This document shows, piece by piece, positions 9,379 through 18,058 of a DNA stretch of 35,345 nt. The stretch covers positions 1 to 35,345 of the forward strand of contig JAIETJ010000059.1 in the NCBI GenBank assembly GCA_019745275.1, written 5' to 3'. The stretch comes from Pseudomonadaceae bacterium. Its GTDB lineage: Bacteria > Pseudomonadota > Gammaproteobacteria > Pseudomonadales > Pseudomonadaceae. Made by a program: the position numbers and the translations under genes. Under the pieces are notes generated by a model that worked only from the letters and a program-made list of their open reading frames with translations, was not told the origin of the DNA and ran no database searches. The stretch's first letter is position 1, and each line of letters starts with the position of its first letter.

Positions 9379-11281
9379 GGTTTAGCGCTCCTTGTCCGGC
9401 CAGTCTGGGTAGTGCATCGACGTCGAGAATCAATGCCACGCTGCCATCACCCATGATGGTGGCTCCGGTAACACCGTCGACACGGCGAAAGTTTTGTTCG
9501 AGGCTTTTGATCACCACTTGCTGCTGACCGACCAAGTCATCGACCTGCAAGGCAAAGGAGTTGCCCTCCGCCTCAAGGATCAACACCAAGCCACCAGCCT
9601 CAGCGACGGGGGCAACCGTTTGATTGAGCAAGCTGTTCAATGAAAGCAGCGGCAAGTATTCGTCGCGCACGCGAATCACCGCGCTGCTGCTGCCACTCAT
9701 GCTGAAAATATGTTCTTCAGTGAGTTGCAGCGACTCGACGATGTAGGTCAGCGGTACCACGTAATGCACCTTGTCGACCTCAACGACCATGCCGTCGAGA
9801 ATCGCTAGGGTTAGCGGCAAGCGGATAACGATATGCGTGCCTTGGCCGGCGACCGATTTGATTTCAATGCGGCCGCCAATCGAGGTGATATTGCGGCGTA
9901 CCACATCCATACCAACGCCACGCCCAGAGAGATCGGTAACCGCTTCGGCGGTGGAAAAACCAGGCATGAAGATCAGCAACCAGACCTCGCTGTCCGGCAT
10001 GTCATCAGTGACCGCCATACCCTGCTCTTTTGCTTTAGCAAGGATGCGCTCGCGCGACAGGCCTTTGCCGTCGTCGCTAATTTCCACCACGATGCGCCCA
10101 CCTTGATGGGCCGCCGACATGCGCACAGTGCCCTGCGCCGGTTTGCCGGCGGCAATGCGCTCGGCGGGCAACTCAATACCGTGATCGATGCTGTTACGGA
10201 TAATGTGGGTGAGCGGGTCGGTGAGTTTTTCGATCACACCTTTGTCCAGCTCAGTGTTTTCTCCGCGCAGTACCAGCTCAACTTGCTTGCCAAGCTTGCC
10301 GCAGGTATCGCGCACCAAGCGTGGAAAGCGGTTAAACACAAAGCTGATCGGCAGCATACGGATCGACATCACCGCCTCTTGCAGCTCGCGGCTATTGTGC
10401 TCGAGCTGACTTAAGGCTTGGAAGATGCGCTCGTGCTCGCTGGGGTCGAGCACCAAGCTCAATTGCGCAAGCATTGCCTGAGTAATGACCAGCTCGCCAA
10501 CTTGGTTGATTAGACTGTCGATACGGTCAACGCTAACTCGAATAGAGCTCGATTCACTCTCGGCCTGACTCGGGCTGGCTGGCGCGCCGCGTCGATCGGT
10601 GCTGCGGCGATCTTGCGTGGGTGTGGACAGTTCAGCGGCTGGCGCTACAAGCGGCTCAGCGGCTGGCAAAGCGGCACTCGAAGACTGAGTTACTGGCGCG
10701 CCGGGCGCATCATCAAAAAAACCGTAGGCGCTATCGGCGGTAGCGTTAACCACCGGCGGCTCGTCGGCAAACAGACCATAGGCTTGCTCCCCCACTGCAA
10801 CTACAGCTGCCGTTGCTGGTGCACCAGGAGCATCAGCAAAGAAACCAAAACTGTCATCCTCAACCGTTACTGGCGCGCTAGCAGCGCCGCTTTGTTGATC
10901 GATTAGTGCCTGCAGGCGCAGCCGTGTGGCTTCGACCGGAATACTCGGATCGGGGCTTTCGTGCTTGTGCGCCGCGACTAACTGCAGCAGCACATCACGC
11001 GATTCAAGCAGCACGTCGACCATCTCGGCCCGCAAGAGCATCTGCCCAGAGCGGACTTTATCCAGCAGAGTTTCCAGCACATGGGTGACGGAAGTAATGT
11101 CATCAAAGCCGAACATGCCGCTGGAGCCTTTGATTGAATGCGCCGCACGGAAAATACCGTTCAGCGCCTCGGGATCGGGCTGGGCAATGTCTAACGTCAG
11201 CAACAAGTGCTCAAGCGCTGCCAAGTGCTCTTCTGCTTCCTCGAAGAACACCCCGAGGAACTGACTCATGCCAAATGTCAT
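9371..11281 (-). CDS. cheA: CheA sensor histidine kinase
   Basis: Kinase of the array; it autophosphorylates and passes phosphate to CheY and CheB. The protein is 636 residues. P1 is an Hpt domain with H48 ([10 protein letters not shown]). There is no recognisable P2; instead about 125-245 is a low-complexity linker with three short repeats ([31 protein letters not shown]). P3 is at about 248-310. P4 has an N-box (RNSIDHGIE), G1 (DDGKGL) and G2 (GRGVGMDVV). P5 is the CheW-like C-terminal domain ([15 protein letters not shown]). Start ATG 11281 has AGGT upstream; the ATG at 11269 has no ribosome site. It lies 22 bp after cheY and overlaps cheW. Confidence 0.95.
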   Translation of the reverse strand: MTFGMSQFLGVFFEEAEEHLAALEHLLLTLDIAQPDPEALNGIFRAAHSIKGSSGMFGFDDITSVTHVLETLLDKVRSGQMLLRAEMVDVLLESRDVLLQLVAAHKHESPDPSIPVEATRLRLQALIDQQSGAASAPVTVEDDSFGFFADAPGAPATAAVVAVGEQAYGLFADEPPVVNATADSAYGFFDDAPGAPVTQSSSAALPAAEPLVAPAAELSTPTQDRRSTDRRGAPASPSQAESESSSIRVSVDRIDSLINQVGELVITQAMLAQLSLVLDPSEHERIFQALSQLEHNSRELQEAVMSIRMLPISFVFNRFPRLVRDTCGKLGKQVELVLRGENTELDKGVIEKLTDPLTHIIRNSIDHGIELPAERIAAGKPAQGTVRMSAAHQGGRIVVEISDDGKGLSRERILAKAKEQGMAVTDDMPDSEVWLLIFMPGFSTAEAVTDLSGRGVGMDVVRRNITSIGGRIEIKSVAGQGTHIVIRLPLTLAILDGMVVEVDKVHYVVPLTYIVESLQLTEEHIFSMSGSSSAVIRVRDEYLPLLSLNSLLNQTVAPVAEAGGLVLILEAEGNSFALQVDDLVGQQQVVIKSLEQNFRRVDGVTGATIMGDGSVALILDVDALPRLAGQGALNHA

Positions 11282-11303
11282 GGTTACCTGCCAAAGTCTG
11301 GAT

Positions 11304-11669
11304 TCAGTTCAGGACTTTCTTGGTCACTTCCAGCAGCTTGGGCGGGTCGAACGGTTTTACCAGCCAACCGCTGGCACCTGCTTCGCGTCCCTGCAATTTC
11401 ATACTGTCGGCAGCCTCGGTGGTGAGCATTAAAATTGGCACCGCGCGGTAGTTAGGCAGCCCGCGCAGGCTTCTGATCAGGGTTAAACCGTCCATGTTCG
11501 GCATGTTTTGATCGGTAAATACCAGGTTATAGGTTTTGCGTTGCGCCTTGCCTAAACCATCGCGGCCATCCACCGCCTCGTCCACCTCGTATCCGGCAGA
11601 GCGCAGGGTAAAGCCGAGCATTTGGCGAATCGAAGCTGAGTCGTCAACGATCAGAATGGATTTGCTCAT
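11304..11669 (-). CDS. cheY: CheY-type single-domain response regulator
   Basis: A 121-residue receiver domain with no output domain. Visible residues are the acidic pair D9-D10, phosphoacceptor D53 (FTDQNMPNMDG), T83 (MLTTEA) and K105 (VKPFD). It sits directly before cheA, as in Che2-type loci, and is the expected phosphoacceptor of this CheA. Whether it acts on the flagellar motor or on another target cannot be read from the sequence. No cheZ or cheC/cheX gene is recognisable in the operon, which makes the CheZ-like motif of the small MCP relevant to its dephosphorylation. Confidence 0.93.
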   Translation of the reverse strand: MSKSILIVDDSASIRQMLGFTLRSAGYEVDEAVDGRDGLGKAQRKTYNLVFTDQNMPNMDGLTLIRSLRGLPNYRAVPILMLTTEAADSMKLQGREAGASGWLVKPFDPPKLLEVTKKVLN

Positions 11670-11691
11670 CCGTTAAGTGCCCCTAATAAAG

Positions 11692-13428
11692 TCATATAGT
11701 TTTCGCTGTTGCATGAGTTGTTATAGGTATGTGGTCCCAGCACAACAGGGCGCTAACCTGATTGCCACGACCGTGAATTTCGACGCTGGTGCTCAAACGG
11801 CGCACCAACTGCAGGCCGCGCCCATGGTAGAGGCTAGGCTCCACGTCGCCGTTTTGCCGACTCGCCCAATCAAAACCGGGGCCGCTGTCGGTTACCTCGA
11901 TGCTTAATTGGTTGCCCTGCAACGAACCGATCTGGCAAATATCCAAACGAATCTGGCCACTGTTAAGTGCCTCTAAGCGTTCAATACGCGCGAGCAGATA
12001 ACGCTCAAAACCTTCCGGGCCATCTTTCAACTCTGAACCTAAGCCTAGTAGCCCGTGATCCAAAGCGTTAGTAATAAGCTCGCGTAAAATCAAACTAAAA
12101 GGCCCTTGGCGCTGTTGATCGAGCCCTAAGGTATTACAGAAATCGGTGAGTAGTGGCTCTAAATCGAGACGCCGGAGCTGCTCGGCCTGTAAGCACAGAT
12201 TGAACTCCCAGCTCTGGACTAAGCCACTGCTGGCCGGCGTAGGCGGTGCATCCAACTGCTGCGCAGGGGATGAGGCCGGCGCTCGGCAATCGAGTAGCAG
12301 ACAGGAAAGATCATCATGCGGGGTAGCCCCCTGTAAGTGTTCAAGCACCGCCGCCTGCACGCGTTCAAGGCATTGCTCAACCGCGCCAGCCGCCACACAC
12401 TGCTGCAATAGCTGCATGCCAAACTGCTCGAATGCGGCGTTCTCGGCCTCAACCAAACCATCGGAAAACAGCAACAGATGACTGGCGTGCGGTACCTGAA
12501 TCGTCTCGGTTTCGCACAGAAACTCACTGCTAGATAAGATTCCCAGCGGCAAGTTGTGCGAGCGAAAACTGCGCAGCACTTGTCCTTGCGGGCCAATCAA
12601 CAAGGCCGGCGGCAAGCCGCCATTCCACACTTCGATGCTACAGTCGCGCGGGTTGTACATGGCCATGGTGGCCGCAACAAAGCGATCGGAGGGGCTGTAA
12701 CTGCGGTGCTGGTGATTCAATTCGCGGGCAATGGTGTCGAGCTGATAGCCTTTAGCGGCCATGGCATAAAACGCTTGCGAGAGCGGAATTAGGGTCAAGG
12801 CGGCCGGCAAACCATGGCCGGTAGCGTCGGCTAACATCACATACACATCGCCATTGCGCGAGGTACAGGCTAGCAGTAGGTCGCCAGACACTTCGGCGGC
12901 CGGTTGCAACACATACTTAATCAGCGGGCTGTCGAGCATCTCGCGGCGCACCAAACGCTCCATCAAGAAACTGCAGATGCGCCGCTCTTCCGCCTCGAGG
13001 CTGGCATAGTGCTGCAACTGCTGGTGCTGGCCGGCAATCTGCTGCTGCATGCGCGCAATGCGCCAGAACGAGTTGATTTTCGCTTCGAGAATTTGAAAGT
13101 TAATTGGCTTGGCGATGAAATCATCGCAGCCGGCATTCAGCGCCAACACCTGCTCATCGATGGCCGCACCACCGGACAGCATAATGATCGGCAGCCAGCC
13201 ACTGGTTTGCTGCATATCACGCAACGCCCGAGTGGTATCCAAGCCATCCAAACCGGGCATTTGCCGATCGACCAAGACGAGGTCAAAGGCTTGCTCGGCA
13301 TAACTGATTAACGCCTGATCACCGCTAAGCACATGCACCACCGTATGCCCAAGACGCTGAACAAAGGCGGCGATGACCATACCAATCAGTGGGTCGTCAT
13401 CAATAGCGAGAATCTTCAGTGGCCGCAT
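11692..13428 (-). CDS. Response regulator with PP2C (SpoIIE-type) phosphatase and RsbW-like ATPase domain
   Basis: Three-domain regulator of 578 residues. The N-terminal receiver (1-120) has phosphoacceptor D54 (LVDRQMPGLDG). The PP2C/SpoIIE phosphatase (about 165-380) has candidate metal ligands D183, D201 (DATGHG), D323 (FSDGL) and D372-D373. The C-terminal HATPase_c/RsbW-like domain (about 410-565) has an N-box (ELITNALDHG), G1 (DSGPGF) and GRGLQLV. This is the architecture of HsbR of Pseudomonas and CrsR of Shewanella, which dephosphorylate or phosphorylate a STAS anti-sigma-factor antagonist according to their own phosphorylation. The STAS partner is encoded immediately upstream, two bases away. 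Phosphorylation by the neighbouring CheA is a reasonable inference, not shown by sequence. Confidence 0.9.
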   Translation of the reverse strand: MRPLKILAIDDDPLIGMVIAAFVQRLGHTVVHVLSGDQALISYAEQAFDLVLVDRQMPGLDGLDTTRALRDMQQTSGWLPIIMLSGGAAIDEQVLALNAGCDDFIAKPINFQILEAKINSFWRIARMQQQIAGQHQQLQHYASLEAEERRICSFLMERLVRREMLDSPLIKYVLQPAAEVSGDLLLACTSRNGDVYVMLADATGHGLPAALTLIPLSQAFYAMAAKGYQLDTIARELNHQHRSYSPSDRFVAATMAMYNPRDCSIEVWNGGLPPALLIGPQGQVLRSFRSHNLPLGILSSSEFLCETETIQVPHASHLLLFSDGLVEAENAAFEQFGMQLLQQCVAAGAVEQCLERVQAAVLEHLQGATPHDDLSCLLLDCRAPASSPAQQLDAPPTPASSGLVQSWEFNLCLQAEQLRRLDLEPLLTDFCNTLGLDQQRQGPFSLILRELITNALDHGLLGLGSELKDGPEGFERYLLARIERLEALNSGQIRLDICQIGSLQGNQLSIEVTDSGPGFDWASRQNGDVEPSLYHGRGLQLVRRLSTSVEIHGRGNQVSALLCWDHIPITTHATAKTI

Positions 13429-13430
13429 AA

Positions 13431-13721
13431 TTAGCGAATGGTGAAGATTTTATGGAAGTTAGCGATCTCCAGTACATCCTTGACCGTGCCCTGTAAATTG
13501 GACAGTTCAACCTTGATGCCTAAAGGTGCAGCTTTATCGCGCAGCAGCAACAAAATGCCCAGCGCAGCGGAATCGATATATTGCACGGCTTGCAAATCAA
13601 CCAGCACATTCTTGACCCCTGCTTGCGCTAAGGCTGCCTCGTAGTCGGTGCGGAAACTGCGGAAACTGTTGAAATCAAAACGGCCTTGCGGGCGTAACGT
13701 CACTTGGTTATCGGCGCTCAT
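13431..13721 (-). CDS. STAS-domain anti-sigma factor antagonist (SpoIIAA/HsbA-like)
   Basis: A single STAS domain of 96 residues. The conserved phosphorylation site is Ser51 (QYIDSAALGI), after the VLVDLQ strand. Proteins of this family switch between phosphorylated and free forms and sequester an anti-sigma factor or another partner. The strong AAGGAGG ribosome site seven bases before ATG 13721 suggests high expression. It sits between the small MCP (12 bp upstream) and the PP2C/kinase regulator (2 bp downstream), which is its likely modifying enzyme. In P. aeruginosa the related HsbA can bind FlgM or the diguanylate cyclase HsbD. No anti-sigma factor gene is visible here, but a diguanylate cyclase operon is adjacent. 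Confidence 0.9.
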   Translation of the reverse strand: MSADNQVTLRPQGRFDFNSFRSFRTDYEAALAQAGVKNVLVDLQAVQYIDSAALGILLLLRDKAAPLGIKVELSNLQGTVKDVLEIANFHKIFTIR

Positions 13722-13732
13722 GGCAACCCTCC

Positions 13733-14911
13733 TTAGAAAAGATCTATACCGCCGGCATTCATACTGGTCTGCGACACAGGCCCGGACGGCAACTGCTTTA
13801 ACTCTAGTCGCTCTTCAAGCAATCGCTGCCCTTGTTCACCCGGTGACAACCGAACATGACCCTGTAGACGCTGCGAAAAAGCCTCTAGCGCTTGGCAATT
13901 AATCTGTACCTGGCCAAGTAGCTGACTGCTCAGGTCTTGAAACTGCAAGGCAGTAACAGCGCGATTTATCCCATCGCCAATGCTGCTGGAAATGCCATCT
14001 AACTGACTAATCACCTGCAGGGTGCGCGCACTCATGCGCTGTAAGTCATCGAGCATGTCGTTCACTTGCTTGCGTGAGCCGAGCGCGAAGGACATGTCTT
14101 TAGCGGCCAGCAAACTCACCGCAGCATCCGCCGCTTTAAGTTCGTTATGCACCGCATCAACGTGCTGGCGAATTTGCGCGGAAAACTCGGTTGAGCGGCT
14201 CGATAGCGCCCGCACCTCATCGGCCACCACGGCAAATCCACGGCCTGACTCACCGGCCCGGGCGGCTTCAATAGCGGCGTTAAGGGCAAGTAAATTGGTT
14301 TGTTTGGCGATCGAGTCCATGTCGCTGGTGGATTTAAGGATGTCGCCAATTTTGGCGCTGATGCAGTCCATGCGCTCAACCAAGTGCATCGAGGTATGGC
14401 TGGTTTCGATGGTTGAGTCGACGAACAAACCAAGCGTGGTTTGCGTGGTGCTGACAAACTCTTGCAAGCCACCACCACCGCTGCCGCCACGATGGTTTTC
14501 GATCAGTTCGTGGGCCAGATCGTGCTGCTCGTTAACGCTGCGCGCTAACTGAGTGAAGCTGGAACTCAAATCGACGATAGCCGAACTTAGCAACGTATTT
14601 ACTTGTTTAACTTGGCCCTGCAGCAAGCCGCTCTGATGCTGGATAGCATGCCGGTTTAGCAGGCACAGCTCATCGGCTTGCGCGCGACTTAAGCCCTCCG
14701 GCGGTAGCTCAACTAGCCCCGCCGGCGTTTGCCCATTCAGCAGCAGCATCAACATGGCCGCGCTGGCCAGCAAGCCAGCCAACAAACTCAGCCACGGCGA
14801 CTGCAGCAGCGCCCACAAGCCAAGGCTCAACAACCATGGCAACGCTTGCGCCAACAAGAGCCGCGACCACGACAACGGCAACACCAAGGCGGACTGCGCA
14901 GAATCATTCAT
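13733..14911 (-). CDS. Small membrane MCP-like protein with CheZ-like motif
   Basis: First gene of the che operon, 392 residues. Two adjacent hydrophobic helices (about 14-36 and 40-59) form a membrane hairpin with essentially no periplasmic domain. A helical region with a glycine-rich break (GGSGGGG, 142-148) follows. The MCP hairpin core is at about 195-235 ([31 protein letters not shown]). There is no HAMP, PAS or sensor domain. The C-terminal helix contains [10 protein letters not shown], with D326 and Q330 spaced as the catalytic Asp143 and Gln147 of CheZ (QDFQDLTGQV). The protein ends in GGIDLF, like CheD. It could be a signal-less scaffold or receptor that also acts as a CheY phosphatase; that role is inference. 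Confidence 0.8.
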   Translation of the reverse strand: MNDSAQSALVLPLSWSRLLLAQALPWLLSLGLWALLQSPWLSLLAGLLASAAMLMLLLNGQTPAGLVELPPEGLSRAQADELCLLNRHAIQHQSGLLQGQVKQVNTLLSSAIVDLSSSFTQLARSVNEQHDLAHELIENHRGGSGGGGLQEFVSTTQTTLGLFVDSTIETSHTSMHLVERMDCISAKIGDILKSTSDMDSIAKQTNLLALNAAIEAARAGESGRGFAVVADEVRALSSRSTEFSAQIRQHVDAVHNELKAADAAVSLLAAKDMSFALGSRKQVNDMLDDLQRMSARTLQVISQLDGISSSIGDGINRAVTALQFQDLSSQLLGQVQINCQALEAFSQRLQGHVRLSPGEQGQRLLEERLELKQLPSGPVSQTSMNAGGIDLF

Positions 14912-14954
14912 TCGCCACTTCCTTTACTCGTATTAAATGCCCGCCAGTGCCTTA

Positions 14955-14982
14955 ACCCTAGAAGCTGGTTGCACCCTGTCAA
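14955..14982 (-). promoter_or_regulatory. Candidate sigma-70 promoter of the che operon
   Basis: On the minus strand a perfect -35 TTGACA (14982-14977) is followed after 16 bp by TAGGGT (14960-14955), a poor -10. It lies 44 bp before the first ATG of the operon. The weak -10 suggests it would need an activator, or it may be chance. Confidence 0.3.
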
Positions 14983-15013
14983 TCGCGACTGGGCAATTGC
15001 CAGCAGCTTTCTC

Positions 15014-15040
15014 TTATCGGCCAGCCAGCCTGTAACTTAA
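15014..15040 (-). promoter_or_regulatory. Sigma-28 (FliA) type promoter of the che operon
   Basis: The minus strand reads TTAAGTTA (15040-15033), 11 bp, then GCCGATAA (15021-15014). Against the enteric FliA consensus TAAAGTTT-N11-GCCGATAA this is 8 of 8 in the -10, 6 of 8 in the -35 and exact in spacing. Transcription would start near 15007 and give a leader of about 95 bases before the ATG at 14911. FliA control is common for chemotaxis genes. Confidence 0.65.
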
Positions 15041-15150
15041 GCCGCCAGCGCCCGCTTAAATCCCACTTAAGCACTTGCATTTTCAGCATTTAACACCTTT
15101 GCTTTAGACTGCCGATCCGGTGTTTATTGCCGCACAACCAAGAGCTTGCC

Positions 15151-15558
15151 ATGACCCAACTTCGTCGTATTTTGCATGTAGAAGATGACCGTTCGATTCA
15201 AGCTGTGGCCAAGGTAGCCCTTGAGGCAGTGGGCGGATTTCAGGTGCTCAGTTGCTCCAGTGGCGCCGATGCTGTGGCGCAAGTACTGGCTTTTGACCCG
15301 CAGTTTATTTTGCTCGACGTGATGATGCCCGGCATGGATGGCCCGCAAACCTTGCTGCAACTGCGCGAATTGGTGGATATTCGCCGGGTGCCGGTAGCCT
15401 TTATGACCGCCAAAGTGCAACCGGCCGAGATCGAGCATTACCTAAGTTTAGGCGCGCTGGATGTCATCACTAAACCCTTTGACCCAATGCAGCTAGCCCA
15501 ACAGGTACGCGACATCTGGGCGCGCAACCAAACTACCAACCCAGTAGACCCTGCATGA
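15151..15558 (+). CDS. Single-domain response regulator
   Basis: A 135-residue receiver domain without output domain. It shows E11-D12-D13, phosphoacceptor D56 (FILLDVMMPGMDG), T in FMTAK, and the conserved Lys in ITKPFD. I chose ATG 15151; the frame could open at TTG 15127, but ATG gives the normal N-terminus (TQLRRILHVEDD). Its stop overlaps the start of the next gene in an ATGA, so it is translationally coupled to the histidine kinase. It probably either receives phosphate from that kinase or passes it to the Hpt domain of the diguanylate cyclase. It is transcribed divergently from the che operon. Confidence 0.9.
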   Translation: MTQLRRILHVEDDRSIQAVAKVALEAVGGFQVLSCSSGADAVAQVLAFDPQFILLDVMMPGMDGPQTLLQLRELVDIRRVPVAFMTAKVQPAEIEHYLSLGALDVITKPFDPMQLAQQVRDIWARNQTTNPVDPA

Positions 15559-17927
15559 GCAAAGGAGCGCCCTTGCCCGCCAATGAAACCGCGCGTTTGG
15601 CAGCGCTGGCGAGCTACAACATTCTGGACACTCCCGCCGAGGAGGAGTTTGACGATTTCACTCAGTTGGCCGCACAAATTTGTGCAACTCCGATTGCGCT
15701 GGTGTCGCTGCTCGACGCTCAGCGTCAGTGGTTTAAAAGCCGGGTGGGGCTGGATGCAGCAGAAACAGACCGGGAAATCGCCTTCTGCGGCCATGCGATT
15801 CTCGGCAATGAATTGCTCGAAGTACGCAACGCCCTCGAAGACCCGCGCTTTTCCAATAACCCCTTAGTCACAGGCGCACCAGATATTCGTTTTTATGCGG
15901 GTACCCCGCTAACCACAGCCGACGGCTTCAATCTGGGGACCCTGTGCGTAATTGATCGCACGCCACGCCAGCTTAACCCGCAACAACGTAGTGCCTTAGC
16001 GCGTCTGGGCCGACAAGTTGTGCGCCAGCTGGAACTACGTAAGAGTGCGGAGCAACACGCACATCAGCTAGCGTTACAGCGCGCAATGATCAGTAGCGCC
16101 GGTATTGCCATGCTAACCACCGACCCTGAGGGGCGCATCAACAGCGTTAATCAAGCCGCCGCGCAACTGCTTGAATACTCCAGCACAGCGCTGCTCGGAC
16201 AATCTATTTGCGCGCTGCATAACCCACTGCAACTGCGTGCTCGCGCCCGACTGGCCAGCATCGACGATCCTTTTACCCTGCTGGTAAATAAGGCGCAGAG
16301 CGGTGAACGCGAAAGCCTTGAATGGATTTACCTGCGCAGTGACGGCCGCCCCCTGCCAGTTCAGCTGAGCGTATCGGCCATTCGCAGTGACACCCAGACC
16401 CTGCAAGGGTATTTATTTATTGCTCGCGATTTATTGCAACGCGAACAACTGCAACAGCGCTTGCAACACTTGTCGGCACAGCTACCGGGCGTGGTTTATC
16501 AATTTCTCCTGCGCGCCGATGGCACGAGCTGTTTTCCGTATGCCAGCGCCGGCATTAAGGAAGTTTACGGCTGCACTCCGGAGCAAGTACTCAACAGCGC
16601 CGAGGCGGCATTTGCCGTTTTGCATCCTGCCGACGTAGCAGCTGTCGGCGCTTCCATCGAACAGTCGGCGCTGCAACTAAGTCGATGGCAGGCCGAGTAC
16701 CGAGTCAATCATCCAACGAAAGGGCTTATCTGGCTGGAAGGCCGCGCGAGCCCTGAGCGCCGCGATGATGGCTCGACCCTCTGGCACGGCTTTATTACCG
16801 AAATTAGTGCGCGCAAAGCTGAACACGCCGAACTAGACCGCCAACAAGAAATCAACCGTCGCTTACTGGCAACCTTCTCCGACGCCATTGTCGCCTGCGA
16901 CACTCAAGGCCAATTAACCCTCTTTAACGACAGCGCCGGCAGCTGGTATGGCGTTGCGCCAGGTGACGCGCCCATCACCCCAATCGCCAGCGACTGGGCG
17001 CAACGTTACGGCTTATTTACCCTTGACGGGCAAACACCGCTGCACCTTGAAGATATGCCGCTGTTGCGCGCCCTGGCCGGCGAGCGTGTGCGCAACAGCG
17101 AACACTGCATCGTGCGGCACGGCTTTAACACTCGCTATGTGTCGGTTAATGCTGACCCGCTATTTGCCGCCAACGGGCAACAAACTGGCGCCGTCGCGGT
17201 GCTGCACGACATCACCGAACGCCGGCATATCGAGCAATTGCAGCGTGACTTTGTCTCCACCGTCAGCCATGAACTGCGCACCCCTCTTACCTCAATTAAC
17301 GGCTCGCTGGGTTTAATCATTGGCGGCGCGCTTGGCCCCGTGCCTGCCAGCATGGCAGCCATGCTCAGCATTGCTCAGCAAAATAGCCAACGCCTAAGCC
17401 TGCTGATTAATGACCTGCTGGACATGGACAAATTGCTCGCCGGAAAAATGGATTTCAACCTCTGCGAGCAACCCTTATTGGCCTTATTAAACGATGCGCT
17501 GCGCAGCAATCAAGGTTATGCCGAGCAATATCAGGTGAGCTATCAATTGCAGCCATTTAGCGATGTCAAGGTCACGGTTGACGGCCTACGACTGCAACAG
17601 GTGCTGGCGAATTTCTTGTCTAACGCCTGTAAGTTTTCCCCTGCGGGCAGTCAGATTAACCTGCGCGTAGACAATAGTGAGGGCCACGTCAGAGTGAATG
17701 TGTGCGATCAAGGCAGTGGCGTGCCGCCGGAGTTTCAGGCGCGGATTTTTCAAAAGTTTTCCCAAGCCGACGCTTCCAGCACCCGCCAACAAGGTGGTAC
17801 GGGCCTCGGCTTGGCCATTAGCAAAGAACTGATTGAACGCATGGGTGGCAGCATTGGCTTTGACTCAAGCGCTAAGGGGGCAATTTTTTGGTTTGAACTG
17901 CCGGTGCAAAGCAACCACGCTGAGTGA
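15555..17927 (+). CDS. Soluble sensor histidine kinase, GAF-PAS-PAS-PAS-HisKA-HATPase
   Basis: A 790-residue kinase without membrane segments, so it senses a cytoplasmic signal. It has an N-terminal GAF (about 5-165, with the family's CVIDR end) and three PAS domains (about 175-290, 300-420 with YGCTPEQVL, and 430-555 ending in DITERR). HisKA follows with phosphorylatable H572 (VSHELRTPLTSING). The ATPase domain has its N-box Asn near 690 (LSNACKFSP), FQKFSQAD and GGTGLGLAISKELIERMGG. There is no receiver domain at the C-terminus. Its ATG overlaps the stop of the upstream response regulator. The third gene of the run, 131 bp downstream, supplies Hpt and receiver domains, so the three likely form a phosphorelay ending in c-di-GMP synthesis. 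Confidence 0.92.
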   Translation: MSKGAPLPANETARLAALASYNILDTPAEEEFDDFTQLAAQICATPIALVSLLDAQRQWFKSRVGLDAAETDREIAFCGHAILGNELLEVRNALEDPRFSNNPLVTGAPDIRFYAGTPLTTADGFNLGTLCVIDRTPRQLNPQQRSALARLGRQVVRQLELRKSAEQHAHQLALQRAMISSAGIAMLTTDPEGRINSVNQAAAQLLEYSSTALLGQSICALHNPLQLRARARLASIDDPFTLLVNKAQSGERESLEWIYLRSDGRPLPVQLSVSAIRSDTQTLQGYLFIARDLLQREQLQQRLQHLSAQLPGVVYQFLLRADGTSCFPYASAGIKEVYGCTPEQVLNSAEAAFAVLHPADVAAVGASIEQSALQLSRWQAEYRVNHPTKGLIWLEGRASPERRDDGSTLWHGFITEISARKAEHAELDRQQEINRRLLATFSDAIVACDTQGQLTLFNDSAGSWYGVAPGDAPITPIASDWAQRYGLFTLDGQTPLHLEDMPLLRALAGERVRNSEHCIVRHGFNTRYVSVNADPLFAANGQQTGAVAVLHDITERRHIEQLQRDFVSTVSHELRTPLTSINGSLGLIIGGALGPVPASMAAMLSIAQQNSQRLSLLINDLLDMDKLLAGKMDFNLCEQPLLALLNDALRSNQGYAEQYQVSYQLQPFSDVKVTVDGLRLQQVLANFLSNACKFSPAGSQINLRVDNSEGHVRVNVCDQGSGVPPEFQARIFQKFSQADASSTRQQGGTGLGLAISKELIERMGGSIGFDSSAKGAIFWFELPVQSNHAE

Positions 17928-18058
17928 CGCAGCGCAGGCTTTCTCCGCGCTGTTGCTGCCAAATTTGCCAAGCTGGGCTAACCTAACTTAACGGTTACGC
18001 CGCTACTTGGCGCAAACATTACGACCACCGATTGATCGCGCACCTTAGAGCACTGCCC

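Noticed and set aside
15092-15118. GCCGATCC upstream of the plus-strand response regulator, resembling a sigma-28 -10 box.
   Set aside because: Two of eight -10 bases are wrong and the -35 region at the correct spacing matches only about half.
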